NCBI GenBank assembly: GCA_965601665.1
Contig: OZ271833.1
Location: forward strand, 496,001-560,000
Source: JANQNX01 sp965601665
GTDB taxonomy: Bacteria > Pseudomonadota > Gammaproteobacteria > Eutrophobiales > Eutrophobiaceae
Direction: 5' to 3'
DNA length: 64,000 nt
The notes under the pieces: model-generated
The model's database searches: none
What the model saw: the letters and a program-made list of their open reading frames with translations, nothing else
Told to the model about the DNA's origin: nothing
Translations under genes and position numbers: made by a program
In this document: in pieces, positions 49,541-58,745 of the stretch
Layout of the letters: every line of letters begins with the position of its first letter
Numbering within the stretch: position 1 is the first letter of the stretch

Positions 49541-51955
49541 TTAGAATGTGGCGCTTACACCGATAAAGCCACTAAGTGGTTCACCGACACCGACGAAGCG
49601 ATTATCTGTGAATCCACCAAAGCCTGGTACTTCGTCTGGTTCACCCAGCAGACCAAAGCTTTCGTACTCGGTATCAAACAGGTTGTTGACACGGGCGAAG
49701 ACCTTGAAGGTTTCATTAACCTGGTAGCTACCGCGCAGGTTGACGGTGGCATAACCATCCAGTTCGCCTAGCTGGTTGGATTCATCCCCGCGCACAAAGA
49801 CACCTGAGCGGTATTGCAAGTCACCACCGACACTGAAGTTCTTCGTGAAAGCGTAGTCACCGCCAAACTTGAGCGTATGTTCTGGTATACCTGGAATGAA
49901 ATCACCCGGTTGTACCTGGATATCCCCTGCACCATCAGCCCCGGGGTTATTAGCACTGCTGGCTCTAAACGCGCTTTCAAACGTCGCCTGGATGAAGCTG
50001 TAGTTCAGGAACCAGTCAAAGCGCTGTAACTGACCATTCAGTCCCAGTTCCACGCCCAGGCGTTCGGTATCGCCGATGTTATCAAAGAAGCCCTCGTTAC
50101 CTGCTACACCACCGGTGTTTTGAAAGATGATGTCATCGTTGTTACGGGTAAAGAATGCGCCAACACTAAAGCCAATGTTCTCGAGCATACCAAAGCTGGG
50201 CACGTTGCCGCGGAAACCACCTTCAATACTTTTTGCTACTACCTGTTCCAATGGTGGATCCGCCAGAAAGCCATTTGGCAGGCTACATGGCGCATCCGGG
50301 TCGGCACAGGCCAGTTCCACCGCGGTAGGCGCACGAGAAGATTCACTATAGCTGGCATAACCGCTAAGCCCTGGCTGGAACGCATAGGTCACACCGACAG
50401 CCGGGTTGAATCGATTGTACTCATGCTCACCGGTCAATTCTGGCTGGGGCTCATTAAAGCCACGGCCACCGGCATCGGTTAACTCGATATCGGTGTGGTT
50501 CCAGCGACCCGAAAACGTGAAATCCAGTTTATCGGTAGCGGCAATCGTGTCAGTGAAGTAGAACGATACGGTAAACACTTCCGAGTCAACCGCAGTACCT
50601 TCTTCCGGGACGAAAAAACCTGTTCCTAGCGTACTTCTATCGGCATTGAGTGAAGCGACTTCAGAACTGGAGTTAAACGTGACGTCACCGTAGGTATAAC
50701 CAGCACCTACGATCAACTGGTTACGCTTGCCGAACAGGTCACCAAGATAGACGTTCTGTAGTGTACCACCGTAGTATTTCTGAACACGGTCGCTGCGGTT
50801 ATTCAGACCGTTTCTTTCATCTCCATTTGCATTTTCAGCAGCAATCGGATTGCCATTCTGATCTTCAACAACTTCTACATCAGGAAAAGCATCGATAGCG
50901 GCAATGGTCTCGGAGCCATCACACTGTACGTTACCTGGAGTACCAATATCGTCTTCATCATCAATTTCAATTAACACTTCGATTGTCGTGCTATCGCACT
51001 CTTCGAATTCGGTGCCGTCACCGTTGAACGTGTCGGTTTCATTACGGCGATAAAATGCGTTACCCGACATTTGCCAGTTATCGCTAAACCAGTGTTCACC
51101 CTGGCCCTGGATCATAAACGTTTCGTTCAGGGTCTGGTCAGGTGATGTAAAGATGGCCTCGTAATCCTGGTTGGCCAGTTCGATAGGAATCGCACCATTA
51201 CCAATCAGGTCGGTATCGGCATAGTTGATATTCAGATCGGCAGAGGTTTTGTTGCCATCGCGGTAGCTCAATGAACCAAAGAAATTTAATGAGTCAGACG
51301 GTGACGCATCACGCCAGCCTTCTTCATCAAAATATTGCACCAGGCCGTAATAACCAAACTGGCCGTTATTACCGCCGCTTTCAGCAGTCAATACCACGCG
51401 CTCCTGCGGGTAGCCTCCGAAAACCTCGATGTTATTGCCCTGGTAGTTAAAGCCGTTCTTGGTTTCGATACTGATGGCACCACCAAGAGTGTTCAGACCA
51501 AAGACCGGGTTGGCACCGCCGACGAGGTTAATATTGGCGACCGCTCCTTCGGGTAACAGGTCCCAGTTGATGGTGTCGCCAAAGACTTCGTTCATACGTA
51601 CACCGTTTTGATAAACGGCCAGTCCCTGTGGGAGACCCAGCAATGGTGAAGCTGTAAAACCGCGATACTGGATATCGGGCTGCAGCGGGTTATTTTGCGC
51701 ATCATTGATGATGACGCTGCCGAAGTTTCGGTTCATGTAGTCGGTTATGTCGAGGCTGGTGCCATTGGTCAGATCAGTAGACGAGGCCGACTGCACGTTA
51801 TAAGGAATTTTCTCCTCGGGTAAACCGACACCGAGTACCGGTGTGACCCCTATGACTTCGACGTCAGACATCTGTTCAACGTCTTCAGCGTAGGCCTGCC
51901 CGGAGAAAAAAGTGAGTAAAGTCACAGCGACAACTGTGGATTTAGCAGCGTACAT
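49541..51955 (-). CDS. TonB-dependent outer-membrane receptor
   Basis: 804 residues from the ATG at 51955 (GGGGGA upstream). Signal peptide (1-23, 'AYA-EDV'), TonB-box-like 'DVEVIGVTP', plug domain (~40-165; 'QYRGFTASPLLGLPQGLAVY', 'GGANPVFGLNTLGGAISIET') and a 22-strand-type barrel ending in Phe ('IGVSATF'). 'VNNLFDTEYESFG' is the standard last-barrel signature. The ligand is not evident; an acidic loop at ~325-345 ('EIDDEDD') may bind cations. It follows the two tandem unknown proteins, about 110 bp downstream of them on the same strand. Confidence 0.93.
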   Translation of the reverse strand: MYAAKSTVVAVTLLTFFSGQAYAEDVEQMSDVEVIGVTPVLGVGLPEEKIPYNVQSASSTDLTNGTSLDITDYMNRNFGSVIINDAQNNPLQPDIQYRGFTASPLLGLPQGLAVYQNGVRMNEVFGDTINWDLLPEGAVANINLVGGANPVFGLNTLGGAISIETKNGFNYQGNNIEVFGGYPQERVVLTAESGGNNGQFGYYGLVQYFDEEGWRDASPSDSLNFFGSLSYRDGNKTSADLNINYADTDLIGNGAIPIELANQDYEAIFTSPDQTLNETFMIQGQGEHWFSDNWQMSGNAFYRRNETDTFNGDGTEFEECDSTTIEVLIEIDDEDDIGTPGNVQCDGSETIAAIDAFPDVEVVEDQNGNPIAAENANGDERNGLNNRSDRVQKYYGGTLQNVYLGDLFGKRNQLIVGAGYTYGDVTFNSSSEVASLNADRSTLGTGFFVPEEGTAVDSEVFTVSFYFTDTIAATDKLDFTFSGRWNHTDIELTDAGGRGFNEPQPELTGEHEYNRFNPAVGVTYAFQPGLSGYASYSESSRAPTAVELACADPDAPCSLPNGFLADPPLEQVVAKSIEGGFRGNVPSFGMLENIGFSVGAFFTRNNDDIIFQNTGGVAGNEGFFDNIGDTERLGVELGLNGQLQRFDWFLNYSFIQATFESAFRASSANNPGADGAGDIQVQPGDFIPGIPEHTLKFGGDYAFTKNFSVGGDLQYRSGVFVRGDESNQLGELDGYATVNLRGSYQVNETFKVFARVNNLFDTEYESFGLLGEPDEVPGFGGFTDNRFVGVGEPLSGFIGVSATF

Positions 51956-52065
51956 AAAAAAATCCCCCAAGGATATGATTTTTATTAACTTTCACTATCC
52001 AGAGTAGCTGTATACGGCGTAGAAAAAAACGGGAAAAATTCCCGAAATTCACATCAATTTCACGT

Positions 52066-52779
52066 TTATAGCTTTTCTTCCAGGAAGTCGCGTTCTTCGT
52101 TGCTAATTGATTGATTTTGCAATCTATTTTTAATCATGTCCTCGGTGATGTGGCCGGCTTCGATGAGATCACCTTTCTCGTCGGGTGTTAACGTATCCAT
52201 GAAAAACAGGTTGCTGGGATGCGCGAACCCGGCGTCAATAATGATATTGGCCTCGTTGGCCATGCGCCGGAACGGACCGTTTTGCATTAGTAAGCGCTTG
52301 TCTGCAAACGATTTATCGGCAATTCCAGAGGTGTATATGGCATGCACTTCCATGCGATAGCTAATCACCAGGGCTGGGTCATCTGATTTATCGATGGCTG
52401 CTTCGATATGTTCCAGTCTTGGAAACAATAGCTCGCGCAGGTTAGCCAGAATGTCCTTGTCCTCAAGGCGTTCGGCGTAAATATCCAGGATATCCTCGAT
52501 CGAAAGATGTTTGTAGGTGTCTGTGGTAAACAACTCGTTTTGGCGCACGGTCAGTAGCTTGTAAGAGCGGAAGCCAAGCTGCTGTTGTATGTCGGTAAGA
52601 TCGCGGATGTGTTTATTAAAACCAAGTGCACAGACCAGTTGCGTGTGGTTCAGGTCCAACTTGCGGGCAATAATATTTATCCGCTTGATAAAATCAGCTT
52701 CTTCTCCGGCACTGGTCTTGTAAAAAATCCTGACCAGTTCATCATCAGCGGCGGTCAATAATTCAGTAAAATTGGCCAT
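52066..52779 (-). CDS. Uncharacterised protein, tandem paralogue B
   Basis: 237 residues, all-helical appearance, no signal peptide or membrane segment. Clearly related to the gene 5 bp upstream: both have a ~40-residue helical start, then 'A.KL.L...QL.CA.GFN', then 'LG...' and 'LTLDNVLSIYA'/'LSIEDILDIYA', and end with 'I.E..I..RL....S..E...L'. 'FFMDTLTPDEKGDLIEAG' mirrors 'FFRDTILPSEKKKLLDKG'. Function unknown. Downstream of mtdA in the same direction. Confidence 0.8.
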   Translation of the reverse strand: MANFTELLTAADDELVRIFYKTSAGEEADFIKRINIIARKLDLNHTQLVCALGFNKHIRDLTDIQQQLGFRSYKLLTVRQNELFTTDTYKHLSIEDILDIYAERLEDKDILANLRELLFPRLEHIEAAIDKSDDPALVISYRMEVHAIYTSGIADKSFADKRLLMQNGPFRRMANEANIIIDAGFAHPSNLFFMDTLTPDEKGDLIEAGHITEDMIKNRLQNQSISNEERDFLEEKL

Positions 52780-52784
52780 GCGCC

Positions 52785-53507
52785 TTATTTGCCTCGTGTC
52801 CTTGCGTATTCATTCAGAAGTTTTTTCTCGGCTTTGGATATCTTTGGATCGCTCAGTCGCATGGCGATAAGCTTCTCGGGAATAAGGCCCTTGTCGAGCA
52901 ATTTCTTTTTTTCCGAGGGCAGGATGGTATCGCGAAAGAAAATATCTCCTGCCGGTATCATTTTGCTCTCTACGATGAGTGATACCTCGTTCAGTAACGC
53001 CCGGAAACCGCTGTCAGCATGTTCCAGCCTTTTCTCAACGAAGTCGATACCGACAACGTCATCGGAATACATGCCGCGAATTTCTTCACGATATTTGTCG
53101 ATAATGATCGAGTTGACTGTTTCATCGATACGCTTCTCGATATTTTTCAATCGCCTTTCCAGCAGGTATTCCATTATGCGTTGCATGTCGTCATGATTTA
53201 CCATCGATGCATAGATGGATAACACGTTATCCAGTGTCAACTGTTTGTAGATATCGTTAATAAAAAATTCGTTTCGCGCCTGAATCAGCGCTTCACAGTT
53301 TTTGTAACCAAGGATTGGGGGAATTTCAGATGCTTCCGGCAACTGCGGGTTAAAGCCAATGGCGCAAATGAGCTGTGCTGGTTTGAGCTTTAGTTGCCTG
53401 GCTATATGGTCAATTTTTTCACCGTCGGTTTTGGCATCATTAAATTTATAGAGTAGTTGTATTAACTCTTCCTGGTCATTTCGCAGGATAGCTTTAAAGG
53501 AAGCCAT
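52785..53507 (-). CDS. Uncharacterised protein, tandem paralogue A
   Basis: 240 residues, helical, soluble, no recognised domain. Shares full-length architecture with paralogue B (roughly a third of positions identical by eye in the conserved blocks), including a central 'GFNPQLPEASEIPPILGYKN' region and a basic C-terminus. Starts 23 bp after the Sel1-SPOR gene stop and ends 5 bp before paralogue B, so all three are probably co-transcribed. The N-terminal half could be a small DNA- or protein-binding helical domain; this is a guess. Confidence 0.8.
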   Translation of the reverse strand: MASFKAILRNDQEELIQLLYKFNDAKTDGEKIDHIARQLKLKPAQLICAIGFNPQLPEASEIPPILGYKNCEALIQARNEFFINDIYKQLTLDNVLSIYASMVNHDDMQRIMEYLLERRLKNIEKRIDETVNSIIIDKYREEIRGMYSDDVVGIDFVEKRLEHADSGFRALLNEVSLIVESKMIPAGDIFFRDTILPSEKKKLLDKGLIPEKLIAMRLSDPKISKAEKKLLNEYARTRGK

Positions 53508-53530
53508 TTATGCCAAACCTTGTTACCGGG

Positions 53531-54691
53531 TCAAAACAATATTCCCTGAAGTATACCCGTGTTCCTTACCCACGGCTTGGAATTTCTGATTGCGGCGGGC
53601 AAATCCTGGATGGCCTGTTGTGCTCCCTGATAGCTGTCATAGATGCCATATATCGCGTTATAGCGGGTACCGCCCTTGATGATTACCTTGATATAACCGA
53701 CATTGGAACCAAGGCCGGAACCTTGCACAAATTTTATGATGTCTGCTTCGGACACAAGGCTTCCCAGTTGCAATGTGTATTGGTCAGGTGGCTGCTGCCT
53801 TAGCCATTCGCTTAAATCGAAGTCATTGTTACTGGTAGCGGGAGAGCTTGCCTGCTTGTTAGTGGACGGTTCGTCTGTGGTCGATGCAGCGACGGTATCA
53901 GTTGCAGCCGTCCCCGTCGCTGCCTCAGCAACCGGCTCGTCTTGTACTGATTTCAACGCCTTGAGCTTTTCAACGGCTTCCTGCAGGCCTTGAGCTGCTG
54001 CCAGCGTATACCATTCCCGAGCTTGTCGAATATTCTTGTCGACGCCGTAACCATTTTCATAGAAAACACCCAGGTTAAATTTTGCCTGGGCAATATCCTG
54101 GTCAGCAGATTTCCTGAACCAGTCCAGTGCCTTTGTATAGTCTTTTTGTTTGCTTTGGCCAAAAGCATACATGACCGCCAGGCTGTACTGCGCATTACCG
54201 TGCCCCTGTGCTGCGGCCTGTTCAAACAAGGTCGCTGCCTTGACCATGTCCTTATCTATACCAATGCCCCGGTAATACATCAGCCCAAGGTTGAACTGTG
54301 AATCGGCTATCCCCGCATTGGCAGACATTTCCCACCACCTGGCTGCTTCCAGGTAATTTTGATCGACGCCTTGTCCCTGGAAATACTTAACGCCGAGATC
54401 GTGCTGTACCAGTGGCACGCCTTGTTCCGCGGCCATGCGATACCATTTAATGGATTCTGACGGATCCCTGGCAACGCCATGCCCATAGTCATACATGAGT
54501 CCCATTGTGATCTGGGCCTGCGAATTCCCATTCTCGGCTAGCGGCTGCAGGATTTGCAACGCGCGGGCGTAATCTTTTTTCAGGTAGGCCTGTTTGCCTT
54601 CTTCAAATGTTTCAGCACAAACCAGATGGTGAAAACCGAAAAAAAGAAGCAGCGAGATAACTCTCGCTGCTGTTCCTAGCAACACATTCAT
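53531..54691 (-). CDS. Sel1-repeat protein with C-terminal SPOR domain
   Basis: 386 residues. Signal peptide (1-26, 'VCA-ETF'), then about six Sel1/TPR repeats (~30-235; 'AQITMGLMYDYGHGVARDPS' is typical), a Thr/Ala/Ser-rich linker, and a SPOR domain (~300-386; 'YTLQLGSLVSEADIIKFVQG'), which binds denuded peptidoglycan at the septum. A periplasmic cell-wall adaptor is likely. It lies 35 bp downstream of mtdA on the same strand and upstream of the paralogue pair, so the co-transcription with a C1-metabolism gene is curious. Confidence 0.88.
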   Translation of the reverse strand: MNVLLGTAARVISLLLFFGFHHLVCAETFEEGKQAYLKKDYARALQILQPLAENGNSQAQITMGLMYDYGHGVARDPSESIKWYRMAAEQGVPLVQHDLGVKYFQGQGVDQNYLEAARWWEMSANAGIADSQFNLGLMYYRGIGIDKDMVKAATLFEQAAAQGHGNAQYSLAVMYAFGQSKQKDYTKALDWFRKSADQDIAQAKFNLGVFYENGYGVDKNIRQAREWYTLAAAQGLQEAVEKLKALKSVQDEPVAEAATGTAATDTVAASTTDEPSTNKQASSPATSNNDFDLSEWLRQQPPDQYTLQLGSLVSEADIIKFVQGSGLGSNVGYIKVIIKGGTRYNAIYGIYDSYQGAQQAIQDLPAAIRNSKPWVRNTGILQGILF

Positions 54692-54726
54692 AAAGGGTCT
54701 TAAACTTATTGTTGATTAAAATCTTA

Positions 54727-55587
54727 TTATGCCATTTCCTTGGCAAGTTCAAAGATTTCTTCAGCATCAAACAACTGGTCATTGGCGTCGAACAGCTTGC
54801 CGATACAGGCACGATGCAAAGCCAGTTTTAGCGTACCAAAGCCTATCGCGCCCCAAACAATCTTGCCGTTGCGATTTTCGCCACGATCCATCATGTCTGT
54901 ACCACCAATTCCCAGCGGAGGTGTGGCATTGGCATCTGCAATCAGTTCAAGGTTTGGATTGTTTTCCCAGTGTTCCGGTTTCAATAACTCGACGCCGGCA
55001 GCACCGGTGGCAAAAATAATATTTGCGTCTTCGCACAATTTGGCGCGGTCATCATAGTCGGGACCGGCAGCAGGGGTTACATCGATATCGAAGCGAGCCT
55101 TCAACTCTGTTGCGGTTTTTTCTGCCTTGTCGATACCGCGTGACGTAATAACGACTTCGCTGGCGCCTTCCTTCGCAAACATGTATGCCGCGCGACTGCC
55201 AACCGGGCCGGTACCGGCAAGGACGACACATTTCTTGCCTTTAATTGAACCACTGCTCGCGAGCTTGGCGACACCTGCGGCGGCAGTGGTATTACTACCG
55301 TTGCTATCCAGCATGACCGAGACACGAAAATCATAGAAGAAGACTTTCTGGATTGCCTTGTACAGCTCTTCACCGGCGACCATGTCGCTACCGCCAACGA
55401 ATATCGCGGTATTTTTCTTTTCCTTGGGTGCGCGGGTAAAAATTGCGCCTTCTACCAGTGCACTGCAGTTATCGGGCGTCACGTTGCCGTGGCCGATGAC
55501 GTGATCAGCACCCCCATCATAGGCAACCACACTGTCGAATACGGCAGGGTGTTGGTCTGTATCAAGTTGGTAGAGTAGTTTTTTCAT
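54727..55587 (-). CDS. mtdA: NADP-dependent methylenetetrahydrofolate/methylene-H4MPT dehydrogenase
   Basis: 286 residues. Strongly resembles Methylorubrum MtdA: 'FDSVVAYDGGADHVIGHGNVTPDN', split in my reading as 'YDGGADHVIGHGNVTPDN', 'MLDSNGSNTTAAAGVAKL', nucleotide-binding 'VVLAGTGPVGSRAAY', 'DANATPPLGIGGTD' and C-terminal 'LFDAEEIFELAKEMA'. It oxidises methylene-H4F (or H4MPT) with NADP, linking formaldehyde/C1 units to assimilation or formate. Divergent from fchA, its pathway partner. Ribosome-binding site AGGATATA. Confidence 0.93.
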   Translation of the reverse strand: MKKLLYQLDTDQHPAVFDSVVAYDGGADHVIGHGNVTPDNCSALVEGAIFTRAPKEKKNTAIFVGGSDMVAGEELYKAIQKVFFYDFRVSVMLDSNGSNTTAAAGVAKLASSGSIKGKKCVVLAGTGPVGSRAAYMFAKEGASEVVITSRGIDKAEKTATELKARFDIDVTPAAGPDYDDRAKLCEDANIIFATGAAGVELLKPEHWENNPNLELIADANATPPLGIGGTDMMDRGENRNGKIVWGAIGFGTLKLALHRACIGKLFDANDQLFDAEEIFELAKEMA

Positions 55588-55787
55588 TAGACTATATCCT
55601 CAATAATTTTTATTAAAATCAATAAATTAAAAAATAAAACTAAAAGTGCAAGTAAAAAAGACAGGGACAAAGTTGCTTAACTTAATCCACGTAACTACTC
55701 GCTACAACAAACCTGCTTCAATACAGCATTTCCAAATAGGAGACGCTAAATCCGGACGCAAATGACGTATTCGCCTAACTTTTGTCT

Positions 55788-55793
55788 TATAAT
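55788..55793 (+). promoter_or_regulatory. Candidate -10 box of fchA
   Basis: Perfect TATAAT 34 bp before the fchA ATG. The -35 is poor (ATGACG at 55762, spacing about 20), so an activator may be needed. Confidence 0.4.
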
Positions 55794-55827
55794 CGCCGGC
55801 TTTTTCAAGCTTTGGGAGATTCGTTCA

Positions 55828-56451
55828 ATGATTAAAGACATGAGTATCCAGACATTCCTGGATGAACTTGCCAGTAAAGCGTCAACGCCTGGTGGAGGCG
55901 GCGCGGCCGCGGTATCTGGCGCCATGGGGGCAGCACTCATCAGTATGGTGGCGCATTTTACCATCGGTAAAAAAGGTTATGAAGATGTTGATGAGCAGTC
56001 GAAGGAAATTCTGGCTACAGCAGAAGTACTGCGCATGAAATTGACGGAGGCGATTGCCGACGATGTCAGGGTATTTAATCGCGTGATGGCATCTTATGGC
56101 ATGCCAAAGGAAACGGATGAAGAAAAAGCCGCCCGCTCTGCTGAAATACAGGAAGCGCTGAAAGAAGCAACCGATGTGCCGCTGGAATGTGCAAAACTGT
56201 GCTATGAAGTGATCAAGCTTAGCCAGCCTATTGCCGAAGTGGGTAACAAGAACGTGATTAGTGACGCAGGTGTCGCTGTGCTGGCAGGATACGCCGGTCT
56301 GCGCAGTGCAGCATTAAACGTATACATTAATATAGGCGGTATCAAGGACAAGGAATTTGCCGACGATCGGCAACAAAAGCTGGAAGCCATGTTATCCGAC
56401 ATGGAGTCACTGAAAGAAGAGATTTACAACATCGTTAAGGACAAACTTTAG
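55828..56451 (+). CDS. fchA: Methenyltetrahydrofolate cyclohydrolase
   Basis: 207 residues from the ATG at 55828 (GGGAG upstream); the frame extends upstream but without sense. FTCD cyclodeaminase-like fold: 'FLDELASKASTPGGGGAAAV' starts the signature region, then 'GAMGAALISMV', 'DDVRVFNRVMASYGMP' and 'NVISDAGVAVLAGYAGLRSA'. Interconverts methenyl- and formyl-H4F. With mtdA it forms the methylene-to-formyl H4F branch of methylotrophs. Convergent with nadC. Confidence 0.93.
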   Translation: MIKDMSIQTFLDELASKASTPGGGGAAAVSGAMGAALISMVAHFTIGKKGYEDVDEQSKEILATAEVLRMKLTEAIADDVRVFNRVMASYGMPKETDEEKAARSAEIQEALKEATDVPLECAKLCYEVIKLSQPIAEVGNKNVISDAGVAVLAGYAGLRSAALNVYINIGGIKDKEFADDRQQKLEAMLSDMESLKEEIYNIVKDKL

Positions 56452-56499
56452 GGCACATCTAGCAATCCAGGTAATTGGAAATACCCCTCACTCTTCTGG

Positions 56500-57336
56500 T
56501 TATTCAACGGATTCGAAACGTAACGAAAAATCGACCGCTGTAACGTGCTTGGTCAATGCGCCAATAGAAATATAATCGACGCCGGTTTTTGCCACGTTTC
56601 TCAGGTTTTTCAGGGTAATGTTGCCCGAGGCCTCCAGACTGATCTGGCCTTGGGCCATTTCCACTGCCCTGAACAGATTATCGATACTGAAGTTATCCAG
56701 CAGGATTCGATCCGGCTGCACGGCCAGCGCTTCTTCCAGTTCTTTCAGATCTTCCACCTCAACTTCGACGGGCATGCCACGTTTCTTGGCTTCCTGAACG
56801 GCATTGGTGATACTGCCTTTGGCCAGGATATGGTTTTCCTTGATCAGGAAGCCATCGTAAAGCCCCACGCGGTGGTTCAGGCCACCACCACAGGTGACCG
56901 CATACTTTTGCGCCATCCTGAGTCCGGGCAATGTTTTCCTCGTATCCAGTAAACGGGCCCCGGTACCGCGTACCTGTTTCACATATTCACTCACCTGCGT
57001 TGCCGTACCGGACAGCGTTTGCAGGAAATTGATCGCGGTACGTTCACCGGTGAGCAGGGCGCGGGTGCTTCCAGTCAGAACGCAAAGCCGCTGGTTGATG
57101 TGAATGTCCTCGCCATCATCGGCTTGCCACGCTATCTCGATGTTCGGATCAAGCTGATGAAACGCCTCATCAAACCATGCCTTGCCACACAACACGGCGT
57201 CTTCTCGAGAAATTAACGTGGCCTTGCTGTTGCCTCCCTCGTCCAACAGCGATGCCGTGATATCCTCGGTGCCAACATCTTCTTTTAGCGCCAGTGAGAC
57301 GTTGTCCTTAATAATGTCTTGCTGTACTTCCATCAT
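56500..57336 (-). CDS. nadC: Nicotinate-nucleotide pyrophosphorylase (quinolinate phosphoribosyltransferase)
   Basis: 278 residues. NAD synthesis step from quinolinate and PRPP. Conserved 'DVGTEDITASLL', 'RTAINFLQTLSGTAT', 'DTRKTLPGLRMAQKYAV', 'GGGLNHRVGLYDGFLIKENH', 'EASGNITLKNLRNVA' and 'DYISIGALTK'. Its ATG lies 2 bp after the symporter stop, so the two are translated from one message. Confidence 0.96.
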   Translation of the reverse strand: MMEVQQDIIKDNVSLALKEDVGTEDITASLLDEGGNSKATLISREDAVLCGKAWFDEAFHQLDPNIEIAWQADDGEDIHINQRLCVLTGSTRALLTGERTAINFLQTLSGTATQVSEYVKQVRGTGARLLDTRKTLPGLRMAQKYAVTCGGGLNHRVGLYDGFLIKENHILAKGSITNAVQEAKKRGMPVEVEVEDLKELEEALAVQPDRILLDNFSIDNLFRAVEMAQGQISLEASGNITLKNLRNVAKTGVDYISIGALTKHVTAVDFSLRFESVE

Positions 57337-57338
57337 CG

Positions 57339-58685
57339 TTACGCCTTGTTGAAATAGGTACGGGTCTTACTGAATACAATAGGGCTTAATAATAACAGTG
57401 CCACCAGGTTTGGTAGTGCCATTAACCCATTCATTACATCTGCAAAAGTCCAGACCAGGTTTAGTTTAACCACAGCACCAATAAATATAGCGATTATCCA
57501 GCAGAAGCGGTAATACTTGATGATACCAGTACCAAATAAATAACCGGCTGCCCGCTCGCCGTAATAACTCCAGCCGAGTATCGTGGTAAACGCAAAGAAA
57601 ATTATGCCAAATGTCACCACGTAACCGCCATAGCCAAACAACCCGGAAGAAAAAGCGGCCGATGTCATTGGCGCACCGGTCAGGCCACTATTCCAGGTGC
57701 CGGTAAGAATAATGACGAAGGCGGTCATGCTGCAGATGATCAGCGTATCGATGAAGGTGCCCAGCATGGCTACCATGCCCTGTTTTATCGGGTCGTTTGT
57801 TTGCGCGGCGGCATGCGCAATCGGCGCGCTACCGAGACCGGCCTCGTTTGAAAAGATACCGCGGGCAAAGCCCCAGCGCAGTGCCATCCAAATCGTTGCC
57901 CCGGCAAAACCACCGCTGGCAGCTGAACCATTGAACGCGCTGTCCAGTATTAATGAGATCACGGCTGGCAATTCTGAAATATTCATGACGATGATGGCCA
58001 GGGCAGAAAACACATAAATGGCGGCCATGAATGGAACGAGCTTTTCGGTGACATGCGCGATACGTTTAACGCCACCGATAATGACCAGTCCTGCCAGCGT
58101 TGCCAGTACCAGGCCGCTAATCCAGGTAGGGACAGAAAATGTTGCGTTGATCTCGTCTGCCACCGAGTTTGATTGCACCATGTTACCGATGCCAAACGCG
58201 GCAAACATGGCAAAAAATGCAAAGGCAGAGGCCATCCAGCGCCAGTTGTCGCCCAGCCCGTTTCGAATGTAATACATGGGTCCACCGACATAGTTCCCGA
58301 GTGCGTTGGTTTCGCGATAACTCACAGCGAGTACCGCCTCGGCATACTTGGTTGCCATGCCAAATAGCGCGATGACCCACATCCAGAAAATAGCGCCGGG
58401 TCCGCCGAAGTAGATGGCGGTTGCGACGCCGGCGATATTGCCGGTGCCGACCGTGGCTGATAACGCCGTCATCAACGCCTGGAATGGACTAATGTCACCC
58501 TTGACCCGGTCTGATTCCTTGCGGCCTGCCCAGAGGGTACGGAAGGCGGTGCCTACCTTGCGCCAGGTGAGCGCCCGTAGTCCAATCGTCAGGTAAATAC
58601 CGGTCAGCGCCAGTAGCGGAATTAACAGGTATTCACCCCATATAATTCCGCTCAACAGGTTAAGTTGATCCTGAATCCATTGCAT
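57339..58685 (-). CDS. agcS: Sodium:alanine/glycine symporter family transporter
   Basis: 448 residues, ~10-11 membrane helices. AgcS signatures: 'ALSATVGTGNIAGVATAIYF', 'GPGAIFWMWVIALFGMATKY', 'YRETNALGNYVGGPMYYIRN', 'SNEAGLGSAPIAHAAAQT'. Imports alanine or glycine with Na+; one of the best-conserved neutral amino-acid transporter families. Co-transcribed with nadC, an unusual pairing without an obvious metabolic reason. Confidence 0.93.
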   Translation of the reverse strand: MQWIQDQLNLLSGIIWGEYLLIPLLALTGIYLTIGLRALTWRKVGTAFRTLWAGRKESDRVKGDISPFQALMTALSATVGTGNIAGVATAIYFGGPGAIFWMWVIALFGMATKYAEAVLAVSYRETNALGNYVGGPMYYIRNGLGDNWRWMASAFAFFAMFAAFGIGNMVQSNSVADEINATFSVPTWISGLVLATLAGLVIIGGVKRIAHVTEKLVPFMAAIYVFSALAIIVMNISELPAVISLILDSAFNGSAASGGFAGATIWMALRWGFARGIFSNEAGLGSAPIAHAAAQTNDPIKQGMVAMLGTFIDTLIICSMTAFVIILTGTWNSGLTGAPMTSAAFSSGLFGYGGYVVTFGIIFFAFTTILGWSYYGERAAGYLFGTGIIKYYRFCWIIAIFIGAVVKLNLVWTFADVMNGLMALPNLVALLLLSPIVFSKTRTYFNKA

Positions 58686-58745
58686 AGAAATTCCCTTAAC
58701 TTTGAGCGTGTATATTAATTAAAACAGCAGTTTATATGACAGTTC

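Noticed and set aside
49541..51955. Assignment of the TonB receptor as a lanthanide (LutH-like) or siderophore receptor
   Set aside because: Proximity to C1 genes is suggestive, but nothing in the sequence identifies the ligand.
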